Shown piece by piece: positions 24,736-36,187 of a stretch of DNA of 64,000 bases. The position numbers and the translations under genes were made by a program. A model generated the notes under the pieces. The model worked only from the letters and a program-made list of their open reading frames with translations, did no database searches and was not told the DNA's origin. The stretch is from assembly GCA_030620095.1 (NCBI GenBank), contig JAUTXW010000936.1, positions 620,001 to 684,000 of the forward strand, read 5' to 3'. Within the stretch, counting starts at the first letter, position 1; each line of letters starts with the position of its first letter. Source of the stretch: Kuschelorhynchus macadamiae. Lineage: Eukaryota; Arthropoda; Insecta; Coleoptera; Curculionidae.

Positions 24736-26011
24736 TTTTGTAAGCTACTTTGACTGGGGATCATCTGCGGTAAGATGGTAGAATATTGTTGCTGCATGGC
24801 GTTCGTGAATTTAGTCATGAAGTCCTGCAGCTGCTTATTCGTTTGGGCAAATGATGAAATTAATCGAGGGAGGGCTTCGAGGCCACCAGTGCTAGATGTA
24901 ATATTAGAGCTAAGCGTATTTTTACTATTACTATTTACGTTATTAACAACATTGTCAGCTATTTTTGTGGATTTAGAAGGATGTTTAGGACAGTCCTTAT
25001 AATTCGCTGGGTGATCACCTCCGCAAGTAGTGCAGGTGCATTTGTTGTTTTTATCGAGATTACACTCAAAAGAAAAATGAGGTTGAGCACATTTTAAACA
25101 TTTAATGGGAGCTGCGCATTTTGACTGTGAATGTCCATAGAGTTGGCATCTACGGCATTGAGTGATGCTACTGTTATTTCGTTGAGATTCCACTCTGATG
25201 GACATGTCATCCAGAACTCGCAGATCGAAAATACGTTTTTCGGTTTTTGGAAGTATAATTAGCACTAGGGGCATCGGGGAGTCGTCTTTTCTGAACCATC
25301 TGATAACTCTAGTAAGGTTAAAGCTAAGTTGTCTTAAATCATTTGTAATTTTTTCCGTGGGCCAATCCTCCAAAACCTCTCTAAGGACGATATGTAGAGT
25401 TTTTTCCTCTTCCAGATTAAATGAATGGAAGGGTATATTTTGGTTTTCAAAGAATTTGGTGATTGTCCGATAATCTTTGGGTGTTGGAGGATTAAATTTA
25501 ATTCCTTCGGACTGATTTTGTAAGTTTCCATATTTAATGTCATTTTGACGTAAATAGGATATTATATTATTAAATTTTGTTTTATCCCTTAAGATTATAG
25601 GGGGAACCTTGGGTGCTTTATTTACATTCTCTACTGTGGAAGATCCAGCAATGGGATTTTTGCTGGGTACTTGAGTATTTGAAGGAAGGGGGGGGGGGGG
25701 AAATCAATATTTGATCTTTTAGCTACTTGGACAGAGTTTGAGTTGGGGTCCTGAGGATTACGCCTCTTTTTTCGGTGAGAAACTGTTTTAAACTCTTCGG
25801 TAGAGCCCACACTCATTTTAGAGCTCATGTCATCCTCATCGGATGAAATAGGTTCGTGAAAGGGGTTAGAAATTGGGTTGTGGGTGGATTGAAGCTCACT
25901 TACCTGCTTCTCAAGGGCTTCGATTCTTTGGATGTACTCCTTTTCTTTGTTGGCATAATCCTCTTTTGTAGAATTAATATGATCGTTGAAACGTTGATTC
26001 AATTCGGCCAT
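24732..26011 (-). pseudogene. LINE ORF1 (gag-like, three zinc knuckles)
   Basis: ATG at 26011 opens MAELNQRFNDHI and a coiled-coil-like stretch (EKEYIQRIEALEKQVSELQ). The frame shifts in a run of G at about 25688-25700, continues as a proline- and basic-rich region, and shifts again near 25350. The C-terminal part has three CCHC-type knuckles: CRRCQLYGHSQSKC, CLKCAQPHFSFEC and CTTCGGDHPANYKDC. These would bind the element RNA. The stop TGA overlaps the ORF2 start as ATGA (24735-24732), an arrangement compatible with stop-start re-initiation. Confidence 0.85.
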
Positions 26012-26109
26012 TTGCTTTTCAAATTGAGTGCTTTTGTAAAGTAACTTATCTTAACCGAGACTATTTATAGGTAAATGTGGACACACTTGGTTGCACCCGA
26101 CTGCACCGT

Positions 26110-26770
26110 TGTCAAGTAATCAATAGAGGGGACTATAGGGAATAGGCCCTCTGTCCATATTTAGTGCTTTTTTACCACATTTAACTATTTCTATACTCTC
26201 AAATCCATCTAATAATCTATTATTAGATATATTTTTAATTAACCCAAGATTATTTATTCCTATTTGATGATTGTTTTCCAAAGCATGTTGGGCAACGCTT
26301 GACTTTTTTGTTCTTCCATATCTGTATCCGTGCCATGTATTCTTTAAAACGAATGTCTATGGAGCGTTTAGTTTGCCCAACATATTTTAGATCACAGTCA
26401 TTACAGTTAATTTCATAGATGCCATTCCTCTCCTTCAAGTCGACTTTGTCTTTAGGGTTTCCAAGGTGATTTTTCAAACTGTTCCCCGTTTTGTAGGCCA
26501 CTCTACAACCTACGTTTTTAAATACTTTTTCATATGGGAAAACTTTGAACTTATTGGGAGCCTCAGGTGCTTGAAGAGTAGTGACATTTTTTAACATTTT
26601 CTTAAGCTTATATCTATTTACTAATTTACGTACAAAATTATCGTTATATCCATTACTTTAAGCTATATTTTTTATCCGATTCATTTCATAGTTTAAACGT
26701 TCTTTACTTAATGGAAAATTGACTAACCTGTGAGTTAAGAAATGAAATGCTGCCATTGTGTTGATAGCAA
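26110..26770 (-). pseudogene. Penelope-like RT tail and GIY-YIG endonuclease
   Basis: Minus-strand translation begins MAAFHFLTHRLVNFPLSKER, the end of the reverse transcriptase, with one in-frame stop (after KNIA). It continues through the linker (RKLVNRYKLKKMLKN) into the nuclease: GIYEINC, a CNDC pair, KYVGQTKRSIDIRFKEY. The frame shifts near 26270, and the tail ends LDGFESIEIVKCGKKALNM ... RGPIPYSPL. The polypeptide is 5'-truncated: the catalytic reverse transcriptase motifs are absent. The GIY-YIG order is diagnostic for Penelope-like elements. Confidence 0.85.
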
Positions 26771-26798
26771 GATAAGTTACTTTAATTTATATCATCTG

Positions 26799-26826
26799 CT
26801 GATGATGCTGACTTGGTTAGCGAAAC
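26799..26826 (+). ncRNA. Hammerhead-ribozyme-like core in the inverted Penelope arm
   Basis: CTGATGA at 26799-26805, a stem II hairpin (GCTGAC-TTG-GTTAGC with one G:U pair) and GAAAC at 26822-26826. It is the better-paired twin of the core at 21893-21920, in the opposite orientation. Confidence 0.5.
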
Positions 26827-26884
26827 GCATGTCCAGAACGTAACAAGTTGAGGTGTAGTGTGGTTAGAACTCTTGTATTTTGTA

Positions 26885-27960
26885 ATAGACTAAAGTAAAC
26901 TCAAATTTTGAAAAGAAAAATACCATCACATACTTCCACGAAACAACATCAAATAATATTTTTGTAATAGCATTTTTATAACAAATAAAAAACAAAACTA
27001 ATCAATTACGAACAAAATATAAAATAGGCTTTGCTATCATACACATTTTGGGAACTATGAAAATAAATGCCTTTAAAACTCGAAAAACACGAGCTGTCTG
27101 TTTTGATTAACGAAAATAATTGTAATTCAACTTTTATTTATGTTTAATTACTAACAGAACATACTAAAATAATATCAGTATTAACAACACAACACAGAAA
27201 TGTTTTCGGGCAAAAGGTAAAATATTAAAGTAAACTGAACGCTTGATAAGAAAAATCAGAAATATTCTTTCACATACTTTCACGAATAAACATCAAAACA
27301 TATTTTTGTAATAGAATTTTTATAATAAATTAAAAACAAAACCAACCAATAAGAAACAAAAGATAAAATAAGGTTTACTAGCATAATATTTACGAAATAA
27401 GCAAATAAATGCCCAAAACTTGTTCTTAGGAATTTAAACAAATATATATTCGTACTTCCGACTTACCTATCACCAAAAAACGTGAAAGCCTTTTTAATTT
27501 TCTGTAATAATATTTGCACAACAAATAAAAAACAGAACAAATTAACATAATTAGTAGCAAAACAAACCAAATACAAAAGAGGCTCTGCTAACATAAAAAT
27601 TAACTAGCTAAGGAAAGAAATGCCTTTTAACCTATCGAAATAAAACTTAAAATACTTATCGATTATTTGTTATAGCGTTTCGTAAAAAAATTAAAACTGA
27701 AAGAAACATTTTAGTAAAACAAACGAAAAAAAGGTCGAAACAGGCTTTGTTGATATATATACATATTAGTAAGTACTAGAATAAATGCCTTTATTTTTGA
27801 ACTTTCAAGGCACTTACCTATCAAAACAACATAATAGCTATTTACCTAATAAGTGGGAAAAAATAACTAATTATTTGGAAAAAGATAGTAACTACATAGA
27901 GCTAAAGAAAACTGTTAATATTCTTTGTTGTAATTAACATAATAGGTAACCGAAAATTGA
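26885..27960. repeat. Degenerate AT-rich tandem array, units of about 160-340 bp
   Basis: Marker words recur in the same order: AGGCTTTGCTATCATA near 27024, a related GGTTTACTAGCATAATA near 27366, GGCTCTGCTAACATAAA near 27579 and AGGCTTTGTTGATATATA near 27742; and AAATAAATGCCTTT near 27063, 27403, 27616 and 27780. One segment (27090-27225) also matches 21660-21780 in direct orientation. The array lies just beyond the 3' end of the Crypton gene and may be its non-coding part. Confidence 0.6.
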
Positions 27961-28426
27961 CAATTATAGGCATTATTAACTAAATTGGGAGCATTTTGAT
28001 GGTTAGCCTTTTTGGTGCTGGCAATAATGTTGACACTTTTTTCTTCTTCTCATATTGGTGCTGGCGCACTGGTCCATTGTTGTCAGCAACACTATCAGTA
28101 TCATTCGCGAAACTTCTAGAAGGCAAGGGCGAAGGCGTAGGCGTAGGCGAATTTTTCTTGGAATTTTCTCCTGTAGAACATAGAATTTGGTTGACAATGC
28201 GTTTTTTTACTCTCCATGGATTCGTCCACATATGATTCTGCAACTTTTGTCGATTGCCATCCCCCGAAACGTTCCAAATTAGTAATATCCACTCCAGCGT
28301 CAGCCAACATAGTAGCCGAAGAGCGTCTATAACAGTGTCCAGTAAAGGTCTCTGGATTTGAAAGTCTCAAAAAAGCAGCCACGTGTTATCTTACCAAACT
28401 TATTAATGACAACAGTTTGAGTAGTA

Positions 28427-30537
28427 CAGGGTGTCCAATTTTGGTTGTAAATGCAAGGTATCTCCGTTATTTGCAAATATTTAGGGTTGAGGTTTTCGCG
28501 ACACCGTGCCACTTTTTTGTCAAACTCAAGCTGCCGTAATCAGATTTTCCATAGCCCGCCTCGTTTCGGAGATACAGGGCCAAATTGAAAAAGTTGCATT
28601 TTGGGACACCCCTCGTATCTCGGTTATCTTTTAACGTATCGAGAAGGTAAAAACCGGCTCTTATAGAGTTTTTTACGTAAAATCCAGTGGCGTAGACAGA
28701 TTTTTACTCGGGGCCGTTGTTTTTGATTCGTCTTATTATGAGCTTTTCAAAAAATATATGGTTGTCTATACTTATTTTAAAAAAATAAGGCTGCAATTTA
28801 GGTTGTAATAATATCTATCTATATTTTTCATAGTAAGCCATGGACTGATTGTCAAAAATGGCTTTGTCACTGCTTTGTTATAAAGTAAATGAAGTTTTGA
28901 TGTTAATACTAATAGACGTGTTAAATTAGTCGCTCTGATTATTACTTTTTAACAAATGGCTGCAAATCAATTATTTGAAAACTTTGAGCAATATGATATG
29001 CTGACCTGTTTCATAGAGAGTCATGAAAATATAAACGCTGCTTCTGAGCTTTATTTCATTAGGTAATGTTTTATTTTCATAATTATTATTGCAATCGTTT
29101 TTAAAACTTAAACTTTTATTATATAGATATCCGGAAGGAGGCAGCCAAATAAATTAATATTCTATAGGCTGAAATCGAATTTAATAAATTTTGGCTCTTT
29201 CAAAAAACCTAGATCAAAGAAATATAACAAAGAGAATCGTGAGGCTGATGAAATTAACGTCTTAGCAAGTGTAAATGTAATGTAAGTGGGTGTAATCAAG
29301 TCTCGGGTTCAAACGATTTTAAAGAAACATAAGTATAAACCTTATAAAGTCAGAGTTGTGCAAAATCTACATCCTGGAGCTGCAGAACGACGTATTGATT
29401 TTTGCCAGTGGTATTTACAAAAAATTAATACTAACCAAAATTTTGGAAGGGCGGTTATATGGTCCGACGAATCGTATATAAGTAGTGCTGGAATATTTAA
29501 TAGGCACAATACGAGACAGTAGTCACCTGAAAATCAACATTTGATATTTCCACGCGAGCAACAAGGAAGATTTGGTTTTGATGTCGCTTGTTTCGTACTA
29601 GGAACCAAAATAAAATTTCATATTTTTGAAGGAGGTCTCACTGCTAATCGCTACCTTGAAATATTGTAAAATATATTGCCAGAAATCATAGAAGATGTCC
29701 CTTTAGTACATGTGAATCAAATTTCCAACAAGACAGAGCTCCAGCACATAACTCCCAAATTGTGAGGCGGTATTTAGAAGAGAACTTCCCCGAACGCTGG
29801 ATTGGAACGCACGGACCTGTCCGATGGCCTCCTAGGTCGCCTGACCTGTCCATATTGGACTTCTTTTTATGGGGTAACCTAAAAAATTTAATTTTTCGTA
29901 CCCGATATAACACAGTTCAAGACCTGCGTAACACCACTGAGCAGGCATTTTTGCAAATACAAGCACGCAATGTAGTCATTTCAAATGCACTGGGTAAAAT
30001 TGCAAGAGTGTGTGAGAGATGTCTAAGAGAAAATGGAAATCAGTTTGAGCAGTTCTTTTGAACATGGCTAATTACGAAAAATAGATATACTTAATATATT
30101 CTTAAAACTTAAACTGTAGCCTTATTTTTAAAATCAGTTAACTATATATTTTTGAAAAGCTCGTAATAAATCGAATAGGACTCCGTAAAAATATACAGGG
30201 TGTCCCATTTAAAAAAAACGTGACTTTGGGTCATGTATCAAAAACGACGGTCCCGAGTAAAAATCTGTCTACGCCACTGGATTCTACGTAAAAAACTCTA
30301 TAAGAGCCAGTTTTTACCTTTTCGATACGTTAAATGATAACCGAGATACGAGGGGTGTCCCAAAATACAACTTTTTCAATTTGGCCCTGTATCTCCGAAA
30401 CGAGGCGGGCTATGGAAAATCTGATTACGGCAACTTGAGTTTGCCAAAAAAGTGGCACGGTGTCGCGAAAACCTCAACCCTAAATATTTGCAAATAACGG
30501 AGATACCTTGCATTTACGACCAAAATTGGACACCCTG
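28427..30537 (+). mobile_element. DD41D mariner-like element with TIRs of about 400 bp, inside a Crypton
   Basis: Both ends start CAGGGTGTCCAATTTTGG and are flanked by TA (28425-28426 and 30538-30539). Inverted arms span 28427-28816 and about 30096-30537; the right arm has an extra block near 30185-30255 holding another ACAGGGTGTCCCATTT word. The words ATCCAGTGGCGTA and CAGATTTTT near 28683-28708 match the arm of the 16153 element although the rest of the arm differs. Confidence 0.9.
28956..30061 (+). pseudogene. DD41D transposase, degraded
   Basis: ATG 28956 opens MAANQLFENFEQYDML and ASELYFIR. A GT at 29063 and TATAG at 29124-29128 would remove a 66-bp intron and rejoin YPE; a one-base deletion then disrupts the RRQPNKLI-like region, and there is a stop near 29283. 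The rest reads VIKSRVQTILKKHKYKPYK, VIWSDESYISSAGIFNRHN (first Asp), FQQDRAPAHNSQIV (second Asp) and RSPDLSILDFFLWGNLK (third Asp). The second and third Asp are 41 residues apart. It ends with the usual RCLRENGNQFEQFF. Confidence 0.8.
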
Positions 30538-31149
30538 TACATTTACCTTTTTGGAAATTGACAAAAAACCTTTGATGCGGTGTACTTTTGGAACATGTAC
30601 TTCTTGATTAAATTAATATTTTCTTCTTCAGTTACAACAAAGCTTCTACTCTGGTGAGTCTTGCGATCTGGTATTTTCTTGTTCGACTACGTTTTCACAC
30701 AACAGATGAATTAATTCTTCACTCCTGCAGGCTCCAGCGATTCCAATTAGAGTTGCGACTTTGATTAGTAAGTAAGTATCGTCAGGCGCAATGCTTAAAC
30801 CTTTTTCAACATGTTCGTGGTTTAAAATTTTAGACTTTTTTTGGTCTAAACCCTACCATTTTCTTTTTTAAATAAGCAATCAATTTAAAATGCCTGCTAA
30901 TATCAACGTTTTTCTTATTTTTTAGCATAGATTTTATCATTGAGTACTTGGACTTGAAAATTCTTTAAAATTTCTTGAAACTAAACTGAACGCACCTCTT
31001 GTTTACTAATGTTGTTGCTTTTCTTGTTGGCGCACCATTTGATGAACTTTTCGTATTCCTAAATATATCTGACTTTGGATTTTTCTGGAAGCAAATCCAA
31101 ATCTACTTCTTTTGCTGCGTTCATAATATTTTCTTCCGCACATAGGGGT

Positions 31150-32325
31150 ATTTGTATAATAAAAGCGAACAAAAACAAAAAAAAATATATCAGTTAATTC
31201 TTATTATAAACTTTAATAACATATTAAGTTATGTTCCGGAAATTTCCGGAAATTTGTTTATATGCTATAAAGCGGCTTAGGGTTTCTTTATTATGGTTAT
31301 GATAAAAAAAATTGCTAATATTTGCTAACGTGGACATTTGGCTATTATAAACATATAATGTAATAAATCTAAAAATGGGTTAATTGAATTGAGCAGATAG
31401 GCATATTTTAACGAGTTATGTTTAATTCATTTTAAAATACAAGGTCAGTAGATATACATTTCGGTCTGGACTATTTTAGGTTTCATGATACGGGGTGTAA
31501 ATTAGAGAAAAAAATATATCCAAAAATATAAAATAATTTCCAAAAAATTATACAATATGTAATTTTAACAGTAACTGGGACCAAAAACTTAATATTTATT
31601 ATTAACATTATTATGTACGGGTCATTTTTTTTTGATAAACTATTTTGTATGATATTCAGCATCACATCACAGGAAAGTATTATCTCAGTAAAAACAGTTC
31701 AATGTCGAGAAATATTATAACAGAAAAAAGAATATCATGTCTAACGATAACTATAACTTTCAAAAAGTTTGAAAATTGAGAATTCATATTTGGTATAGGT
31801 ATTCTAGATCGTACTAAAACGGTTCTGGTTTTTTTTTCGCGATTAGGGGAAAGCGGATGAACGTGGTGGGGTAAATATATTAACCTATTTTTTCCAGCTT
31901 TTTTAAACCGAAATGGTTTTTAATTTGTATATTTTGACAACCGTACAAAAAGTGGTTGTTATTGCATAAGAGTTACGGGTTAGTTTATTATTATTAAGCA
32001 AAATTTAATTAAAACGTAATGTGGGAGTACTGATTCAGTTTGCAGTGGTTTTTCCTATTTTTATAAAGCGAGATAGATATGCTAAAAGAAAACTAGATTT
32101 TTACGTTAATTTAACGACTTTTCTTTAATAAATATTTTCCACTTTCTATAACTTTTGTAGTTGTAATACCTATACTAAATCTTTTTAAAACATTAATATA
32201 ACACAATATCAAAAAAATAATTTGTCACAATAATCTCAATTCAAATTGTTTTATAGCAGCTCCTTATAATTTGCCCATCTTTAAATTAATGTATTTAAGA
32301 ATGAACCGTTTCGTGTAAGTACTTT
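31150..32325. other. AT-rich spacer
   Basis: No gene or repeat that I can support. A short perfect repeat GGAAATTTCC-GGAAATTT occurs near 31236. A minus-strand frame at 31483-31665 is composition noise. Confidence 0.5.
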
Positions 32326-33071
32326 TTTTTCAGGAATTCATTATAATGAAAAATCAATTTAGTCGCGGATCAGATTTGGAAAAGTAGTAGCAGAAGAAGT
32401 TTTGGCGACAAAACAAAATACCTCATTGACCGCGTGAGAAATATTACACTGTGTCAAGAAAACGATTTAAAAATATTAAAGCAACGAAAAATAAAAAATG
32501 GCTTTCCGTTAATGTTTTTTCCTCATTGCTGCTACCAAAAAATATTTCCCTGGTCCTGGTCGTTCCGAAAAATGTTTTAATGAGTTGTGTGAAAGATCAA
32601 AGAGACAAAAAAACAGAAAAAATAAGAAACATCATTCCACTTAAAGAACTTTCATTTTCTACAAGTATGAGTTTAAGAGCTGCTGAGAATTTAGAAGCTG
32701 CGAAAATTGTCAAAGAAGTAAGCAATGATCCCACACGTGCCCGAAAGTATATAGAATTTAATAAAGAAAATAAAAAATTATCTTCAAAAATGGATCCAAC
32801 CCAAGCTCTTTCCATTATAGTTGAGCCTGGATTGTCTAGACATCAATATGAGATAATTCGTAGAAATAACAAAGAACTATATCCCTGTTATACTTTGATT
32901 CAAAAAAAAAATTTACTTGTTACCCAAAAAACTGACTATACTATTACAGACATAAATGCTGAAGTGTCTCTTCAGTCTTTACTTGATCTTACTTCTGAAC
33001 GTTTTTGTGCCTTGATTATCGAAGTTCTTGCGAGGTTGTCACCTGAAGAATGCCAACAACTATGTTAAGTC

Positions 33072-36000
33072 CAGTGGCGGCTCGTGAGTATATTGAAGGG
33101 TGAGGCTACATGAGGTTAATTTTGTTTAAATGTGAATAAATTTCCACGTCACCCATGAGGTATTATTCTGCGACGCGTTGACCTTTTTTTTTAATGGAGG
33201 TCATCGCCAATAGCCCTACTAAACCATTAAAAACTAAAAAAATTAACTCTAAAAAAAGTAAACAAAACAAGTAAAATATGTACACCTATCACTAAAATAT
33301 AGCGGTGATTGCGATAATAAAAACATAATTTAGTTTATTAAAACTTAAAATAAATAGTTGTATGAAATAAGATAAAAAAAACTACTTTTTGTACATTAAA
33401 TCTATACGTCTGTCTTTTAAGGTTGCAAATTTATCTATAATTTGGTCGTAAAAGTTTTGGTCTTCACTAAGTTCTGACAGTAATTCCTGCTCTATTGACA
33501 TCATTGCTAAACCCGAAAGCCGTTCTTGTGTCATTGTGTTTCTTAGGTAGGTTTTGATCCGTTTAAGACATGAAAAATTTCGTTCGGCCGATACACTTGT
33601 TGCGGGAATAGTTAAAACTAAATTAAAAAGCTTATATGCTTCCGCAAAAATTGCTTTAAAATCTTTAAATAACAAAGCTAGACTTTTTTCGACATCTAAA
33701 TTTGAAAATTGTTCATCCCTATACAATACAGAAAGCTCATTCTTTAATCTATCTCTGTCAAAAATGTTTGGATAATTTTTTAATAAATTATTTAATAAGT
33801 CGTCCGGAAAGCATTTAACATATTCCGAATATTTTGTGCAATCGACTAAAGCAAAGAAATTTAAATTATTTAAATTTTCAAACCGCGTCCCTAATTGAAG
33901 AATTATACAATCTATTATTTCGAAATATAATATTTTATATTTAGTAAAAATATCAAAGTCGCTAGAACATTGCCCTCGACGTGTGTTAGTTGGCAGAATA
34001 GTGGCTTTTTTAGCAATATTGAAAAGTTCTTTGAAATGGTCCTCGTTTCTAAATTCAATAATTCGTTGCTTGGCAAGGTTTATTTGCGAAATGCAGTAAT
34101 TTATATCTAAATGCTTTAACTGTAATATTTGAAACAGTACATCAGTGCAACTAAAAATTTGTTTATAAATATGCGTTAAAAGGCAAAATTCGAAATCATT
34201 AAAATGCTTTAGAAATCCTTTTGCACCATTAATAGATTCTGTTCCAGAACTTAAGTCATTAATAATAGTTTCAAATACTATAATTAAATTGTCCCATTCA
34301 TTAGCCTCTAAGTTTAAAATTTTAGACCGTGTATACCATCGCGTTTCTACAGCTCGCGGAATTCTTTTACCTACTATCTGATTAAGCACAAAAGACCGTT
34401 TTGGTGATTGGTGGAAATAATTTGGTATTTCTAATAAAGTGGCAAAAAATATACGACTTTGGGTAATCAGTTTTGTTCCCTGTTGTAAAACTAGATTTAA
34501 TCTGTGGGCGCAACAATGAGTAAACATAGCTAAAGGAGCAATAGATCTAACTTTTGTTTGAAGCCCATTTATTTCACCTGCCATAACACTAGCCCCATCG
34601 TAACACTGCGCGACCAATTTATTTTTAAAGTCATAAGGCTCTAAGCTATTTTGTATTAAATGAAAAAGGCTCTCTGCTGTTCTATTATCGCTAACGTCAA
34701 AAAATCCTAAAAATCTTTCTTTTAAAGATCCGTTGGTTACATACCTAACTGTTATCGAACACTGTGATTTTTCTGTTATATCAGTACTATCATCCGCAAT
34801 TACGTCAAAAAAACAACACATCGGTGTCATTAATTTCTTTTTTTATATATTCTTGAATATAGTCATGTATGCAACCAATTAGTTCATTTTGTAGTCTTAG
34901 ATTGTCCCGTAAAAATATTACTAAATTTAGCACAATGTTCAGTAAGTTCGGCATTTCTTTTTATTAAGCATGCAAATATTTCCTTAAAATTGCCACGGTT
35001 AAAAGAATCAGTTGTTTCATTATGACCTCGAAATGCCAAGTCCTGTTTACCCAAAGTAATAGTAACATCAATTAAATAATTTAATAATAAACGGTTTTTT
35101 CGAACATTTTCATTATAAACAATTTTATTAAGACTTGCATTTTCTTGTAGTGCATCCGCAATAGTCGCCCTATTTTGCTCCAGTCTTGTAAGTGCTACCG
35201 AATTTTTAATATGCTCTCTTGAACTTTCATGCGATTTTACTGCTCGTGAAAAATTTTTTAAATACGAATATCCGCCCCCTGAACTCCAATTATTTTTGAC
35301 GCAACCTAATAAAATACAAGGCCAACAATATAAGCTTTCTTTATAAATACTTCCGCATAGCCACCTATAAGTTTCGTACCAAGATATTTGTAAAGTTCTT
35401 GATTATTTTTTACCTTGCCTCTTATCGTTAAATATTGCTAAAATTTTCGGCGTCGGACGGCTACCTAATATCTGTTTCTTTTCAGTTTCGCTTCTTCTTA
35501 AAAAAGGCGTTTCAATTAATGAAGCAATAATGTCGTGAATAGGATTCATTTCAAAAGCAAATACAAAAAATGGAACGGTCCAACTTACCAAATCAAAACA
35601 AAACAAAAACTTACTCACGCGTATTTATTCACCTTAAAAGACAGAACGCCCTCAATCAGCGATTATCGCAATCTATTTCCTATTTCTTTCTCAGCCGCAC
35701 GCACCACGGAAAAAGAAGCCGTTGGAATATTTCGCTAGTCATTTAATTTAAATAACCAATAAAAGCATATCCAAGCTACAGATTTATCGCCTCAAGAATG
35801 TAATAGAAAACGCGTGCATCGGCCATCGCCATCCCGCTCTGTCGTAATCAGGTGACTCGCCGGCATCGGCACCGGCCGTTGATAAATAGGTCAGAAGTCG
35901 AAACTTTCCAAGCTAAAATTATTTCGCCTCATTCGAGAGCACTTTCTTTAGGAATGGGTTTGCACGGATTGCACAGTCGGTTTTTTGATGTGGTCAGAAT

Positions 36001-36187
36001 TTATTTTCTAAAATATTTATTATGGGATTATATTTTGTTTTTTTTTTAATGTTATTATGTTGTAAAACTGTTAAAAAGTATATTTCTAATTGGTAATAGA
36101 TAAAAAGTTATATAAAAAAAATTCTCTTTTCCTTTATTTTGGGGGTGAGGCGCGGCCTCAGAGACCTACCCTGACGAGCCGCCACTG
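33072..36187 (-). mobile_element. hAT element inside the Transib gene
   Basis: The ends are CAGTGGCGGCTCGT in inverted orientation (33072-33085 and 36174-36187). The 8 bp outside are GTTAAGTC (33064-33071) and GTTTGGTC (36188-36195), an 8-bp duplication with two later changes. A GGGTGAGGC word occurs inside both ends. Transcription is on the minus strand, with a GC-richer region upstream (about 35820-35990). Confidence 0.88.
33382..35549 (-). pseudogene. hAT transposase, nearly complete
   Basis: ATG at 35549 opens MNPIHDIIASLIETPF. Near 35400 the frame changes and a TTF-type zinc finger follows (YRWLCGSIYKESLYCWPCIL, AVKSHESSREH). After NETTDSFNRGNF the frame breaks near 34905. The last 482 codons are open: VIADDSTDITE (first Asp), CYDGASVMAGE (second Asp), FTHCCAHRLNLVL, a long insertion domain, and LVLTIPATSVSAERNFS with the catalytic Glu, ending DRRIDLMYKK. 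Two or three frameshifts in the first third inactivate it. Its architecture equals that of the hAT at 6636-9256 but the sequences differ widely. Confidence 0.85.

Larger units (their letters stand above)
21946..26036 (-). mobile_element. Jockey-type LINE, near full length, 11-bp target duplication
   Basis: TAAAGTAACTT flanks both sides (21935-21945 and 26037-26047). The 3' end on the minus strand is an A run (T run at 21944-21953). The 5' end lies 25 bp before the ORF1 start. Order on the minus strand is ORF1 with zinc knuckles, then ORF2 with AP-endonuclease and reverse transcriptase. The site lies inside the Penelope 3' region: the paralogous inverted arm at 26770-26790 shows the same sequence without the LINE. 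Confidence 0.9.
21838..26882 (-). mobile_element. Penelope-like element with inverted partial copy, interrupted by a LINE
   Basis: The minus strand carries the Penelope coding end (26770 down to about 26110) and, past the inserted LINE, the 3' non-coding region (26047 to about 26110, then 21945 down to 21838). An inverted copy of that 3' region lies at 26772-26882. Both arms contain ATCATCTGCTGATGA, a GAAACGCG/GAAACGCA stretch and GTCCAGAACGTAACAAGTTG. The arrangement of a 5'-truncated body next to an inverted 3' piece is typical of Penelope-like elements. Confidence 0.75.
28110..31140 (-). pseudogene. Crypton tyrosine recombinase, split by a DD41D element
   Basis: The minus strand from about 31136 reads AEENIMNAAKEVDLDLLPEK, WCANKK, then VGFRPKKSKILNHEHVEKG and APDDTYLLIKVATLIGIAGACRSEELIHL, an insect Crypton core domain. 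After the inserted element (28427-30537) it resumes with VVINKFGKI and TGHCYRRSSATMLADAG (conserved Arg), LERFGGWQSTKVAESYVDES (Tyr nucleophile; the usual His before GGW is Phe). Stops and frameshifts occur in both halves. Cryptons move as circles with a tyrosine recombinase and leave no terminal repeats, so the limits are approximate. Confidence 0.8.

Noticed and set aside
24775..25473. Plus-strand open frames of 75-91 codons
   Set aside because: They are antisense shadows of LINE ORF1.
27980..28243. Overlapping small frames with Pro/Thr or Arg/Leu repeats
   Set aside because: Frames through a short repeated stretch (GGCGAAGGCGTAGGCG) near the Crypton 3' end; no consistent protein.
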